From positions 1-5,685 of the forward strand of contig JAUYMQ010000194.1 in the NCBI GenBank assembly GCA_030698575.1: DNA of 5,685 bases. Reading direction: 5' to 3'. Each line of letters opens with the position of its first letter. Position 1 is the stretch's first letter. This DNA comes from Deltaproteobacteria bacterium. GTDB taxonomy: Bacteria; JAUYMQ01. Below are positions 4,708 through 5,685 of this stretch, piece by piece. The position numbers and the translations under genes were made by a program. The notes beneath the pieces are model-generated. The model worked only from the letters and a program-made list of their open reading frames with translations. It searched no databases and was not told the DNA's origin.

Positions 4708-5149
4708 TGGGCGCCTACTAATTATGGCGTGCAGTAAACGTAAACGGAACCGCCCCATCCCCGCTGTGGATCTTTATGATGGTTCCGCGTATCGGGTGTT
4801 GAAGAAACGTAATGTCGGGTTCCACCGGGTTCCGGTGTTGGTCTTGTCGGCCAAACATGGTCTCATCAAGTCGACCCGGGTCATCGCGCCCTATGACCAG
4901 AAGATGGATGAAGACCGGGGGATGGAATTGTCCGCGAACTATGCGATCGAGCGAGCTCATGCACTAGTGCGGGGGTTGTCAGGATGGCCGTTCAAAAAGG
5001 CTTTTTGTCACGGTGGGGCGCACTACCGGATGGTCGTGAAAAAATACGAGTCTGCCGGGGTGTTCGGCGGCGCTTCGGTCAGTTATTCGCATGGTGGTAT
5101 GGGCGAGCAGTTGGCGCAGCTGCTTAGATTCTTGGAAGGTACCGGGTGA
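4697..5149 (+). CDS. CSxxK-motif protein, DUF6884-like, function unknown
   Basis: The 150-aa product begins with a hydrophobic strand followed by a conserved-looking motif, LLIMACSKRK (7-16), then PAVDLYDGSAYR (22-33), LVLSAKHGLI (48-57), IAPYDQKM (63-70), CHGGAHYR (104-111) and SHGGMGEQLAQLLRFL (131-146). The combination 'xACSxxK ... A.DLY.S..f ... LSAK.GL ... P.Y' is the pattern I associate with DUF6884, a small family frequent in phages and lacking an established function. The C-S-x-x-K motif also recalls archaeosine-synthase-type domains, but that link is speculation. Cys12, Lys14/16, His54, Cys104 and His105 are candidate active-site residues. ATG 4697 overlaps the recombinase end by 11 bases, and the stop overlaps the GTG of the NusG-like gene. 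Base composition is lower in GC (about 55 % in two 60-base samples at 4741-4860) than in both flanking genes, suggesting separate acquisition. The start could also be GTG 4700 or ATG 4724. Confidence 0.72.
   Translation: MVGDGRLLIMACSKRKRNRPIPAVDLYDGSAYRVLKKRNVGFHRVPVLVLSAKHGLIKSTRVIAPYDQKMDEDRGMELSANYAIERAHALVRGLSGWPFKKAFCHGGAHYRMVVKKYESAGVFGGASVSYSHGGMGEQLAQLLRFLEGTG
5134..5139 (+). promoter_or_regulatory. RBS supporting GTG 5146 as the NusG-like start
   Basis: GGAAGG ends 6 bases before GTG 5146. The GTG shares two bases with the stop of the preceding gene (GTGA), giving a coupled junction. The frame has no other plausible start before the NGN domain begins at about residue 7. Confidence 0.65.
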
Positions 5150-5643
5150 ATCAAAAACCCCCGTCTTGGATCGTCGTGCGTGCGCGACCGCAGCTGCTCG
5201 CTCGCGCGATCATTAATATGGAGCGCCAGGGGTTCGAGTGCTACGCGCCGCACGCCATGATGCGTGGCGGCCGCGCGCGGCGCCTGCGGCGGTGCCCGCT
5301 GTTCATGGGGTATGTATTCGCGCGCCACCCGGAAGCTCGCTGGGTGTCGCTGCGGGGGACGTTCGGGGTGCTGGGGGTCATCATGGGAACGGGCGAGCGG
5401 CCGGCGCCTCTACCGCACGCTGAGATCGAGCGCCTGAGGGCGCGCGAGGGGCGGGACGGGCTAATCAAGCTCCAGGAGTGCGAGTTCGAGCAGGGTGAGA
5501 GGGTGCACCTGGAGCGAGGTGTAGTAAGTTTGGACGCCATCGTGGATGGGATGTCGGGGCCCGACCGGGTATTCGTGCTGATGCAGGTGCTCGGGCGCTG
5601 GACCCGGGCCGAGGTCTCGGTGGGGAACCTGAGCCGTGGGTAG
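5146..5643 (+). CDS. NusG/RfaH-like transcription elongation factor (NGN + KOW)
   Basis: Proteins of this family bind the RNA polymerase clamp and control pausing, termination and coupling. The NGN domain covers about 7-100. WIVVRARPQLLARAIINMERQGFECYAP (from 8) matches the family's 'W.vv...p..e..a..nLe.qGfe.y.P'. RCPLFMGYVFAR (49-60) corresponds to the signature PLFPGYvFv, and WVSLRGTFGVLGVI (66-79) to 'w..l..t.GV..vv'. After a linker, FEQGERVHLERG (114-125) and DAIVDGM, with VFVLMQVLGRWTRAEV (142-157), fit a KOW domain. At 165 aa it is a little shorter than bacterial NusG (about 180) and close to RfaH (162). It is translationally coupled to the upstream CSxxK gene. A phage-encoded NusG homologue suggests control of the phage's own late or long transcripts, either as an antiterminator or by competing with host NusG. 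Whether it is a specialised RfaH type cannot be told here. Confidence 0.88.
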   Translation: MNQKPPSWIVVRARPQLLARAIINMERQGFECYAPHAMMRGGRARRLRRCPLFMGYVFARHPEARWVSLRGTFGVLGVIMGTGERPAPLPHAEIERLRAREGRDGLIKLQECEFEQGERVHLERGVVSLDAIVDGMSGPDRVFVLMQVLGRWTRAEVSVGNLSRG

Positions 5644-5685
5644 GGACCGCCCCAGGTCGCGGCGGGCCGGTGCCGGCGTCGACCC
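5636..5685 (+). CDS. Possible start of the next gene, truncated by the window edge
   Basis: A GTG at 5636 opens a frame that overlaps the NusG-like stop and stays open to the window end. It gives about 16 codons rich in Arg (MGRDRPRSRRAGAGVD). Overlapping junctions are the rule here, and a G-rich stretch lies about 8 bases upstream. The frame is too short to judge, and GC-rich DNA stays open easily by chance. A GTG at 5670 is an alternative start in a different frame. Confidence 0.22.
   Translation, partial: MGRDRPRSRRAGAGVD

Overview
The window is a strand-uniform, densely packed stretch of what is almost certainly a tailed-phage genome (or a prophage of that kind). All genes lie on the + strand, most junctions overlap by a few bases, and products look like phage-type replication, recombination and transcription proteins. 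The DNA is GC-rich (about 60-75 % in hand-counted 60-base samples from most genes) and several starts have strong GGAGG-type ribosome binding sites. This suggests a high-GC bacterial host with ordinary Shine-Dalgarno initiation. Nothing here identifies the host genus. No structural, lysis, integration or tRNA genes are visible.

Layout, left to right: (1) the 3' part of a family A DNA polymerase, cut by the window edge (1-1034); (2) a compact AAA+ clamp-loader ATPase, DnaX/gp44-like (1031-1963); (3) a helical, charged 183-aa protein whose architecture and context suggest a UvsY-like recombination mediator (1966-2517); (4) a 53-aa single-pass membrane protein (2549-2710); (5) a zinc-motif ssDNA-binding protein of the T4 gp32 type with an unusual charged tail (2691-3623); (6) a RecA/UvsX-type recombinase (3661-4707); (7) a small CSxxK-motif protein resembling the phage DUF6884 family, with lower GC than its neighbours (4697-5149); (8) a NusG/RfaH-like transcription factor with NGN and KOW domains (5146-5643); and possibly the start of another gene at 5636 running off the edge.

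Taken together this is a replication-recombination cassette. The polymerase copies DNA, and the clamp loader would place a sliding clamp whose gene is not in the window. The gp32-like protein coats single strands, the UvsX/RecA-like protein forms the recombination filament, and the proposed UvsY-like protein would help load it on coated DNA. The recombination set is T4-like, but the polymerase is family A instead of T4's family B, so the module is a mosaic. The NusG-like protein at the end of the cluster may govern transcription elongation of phage genes.

Most notable are: the replacement of the conserved motif A glutamate (the sugar-selectivity 'steric gate' of Pol I enzymes) by glutamine in the polymerase; the candidate UvsY; the small membrane protein translationally overlapped with the SSB gene; the arginine/serine cap on the SSB's acidic tail; and an 11-bp tandem duplication at the start of the recombinase gene. 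No promoter or intrinsic terminator could be supported, and no stretch over 300 bases is without a gene.
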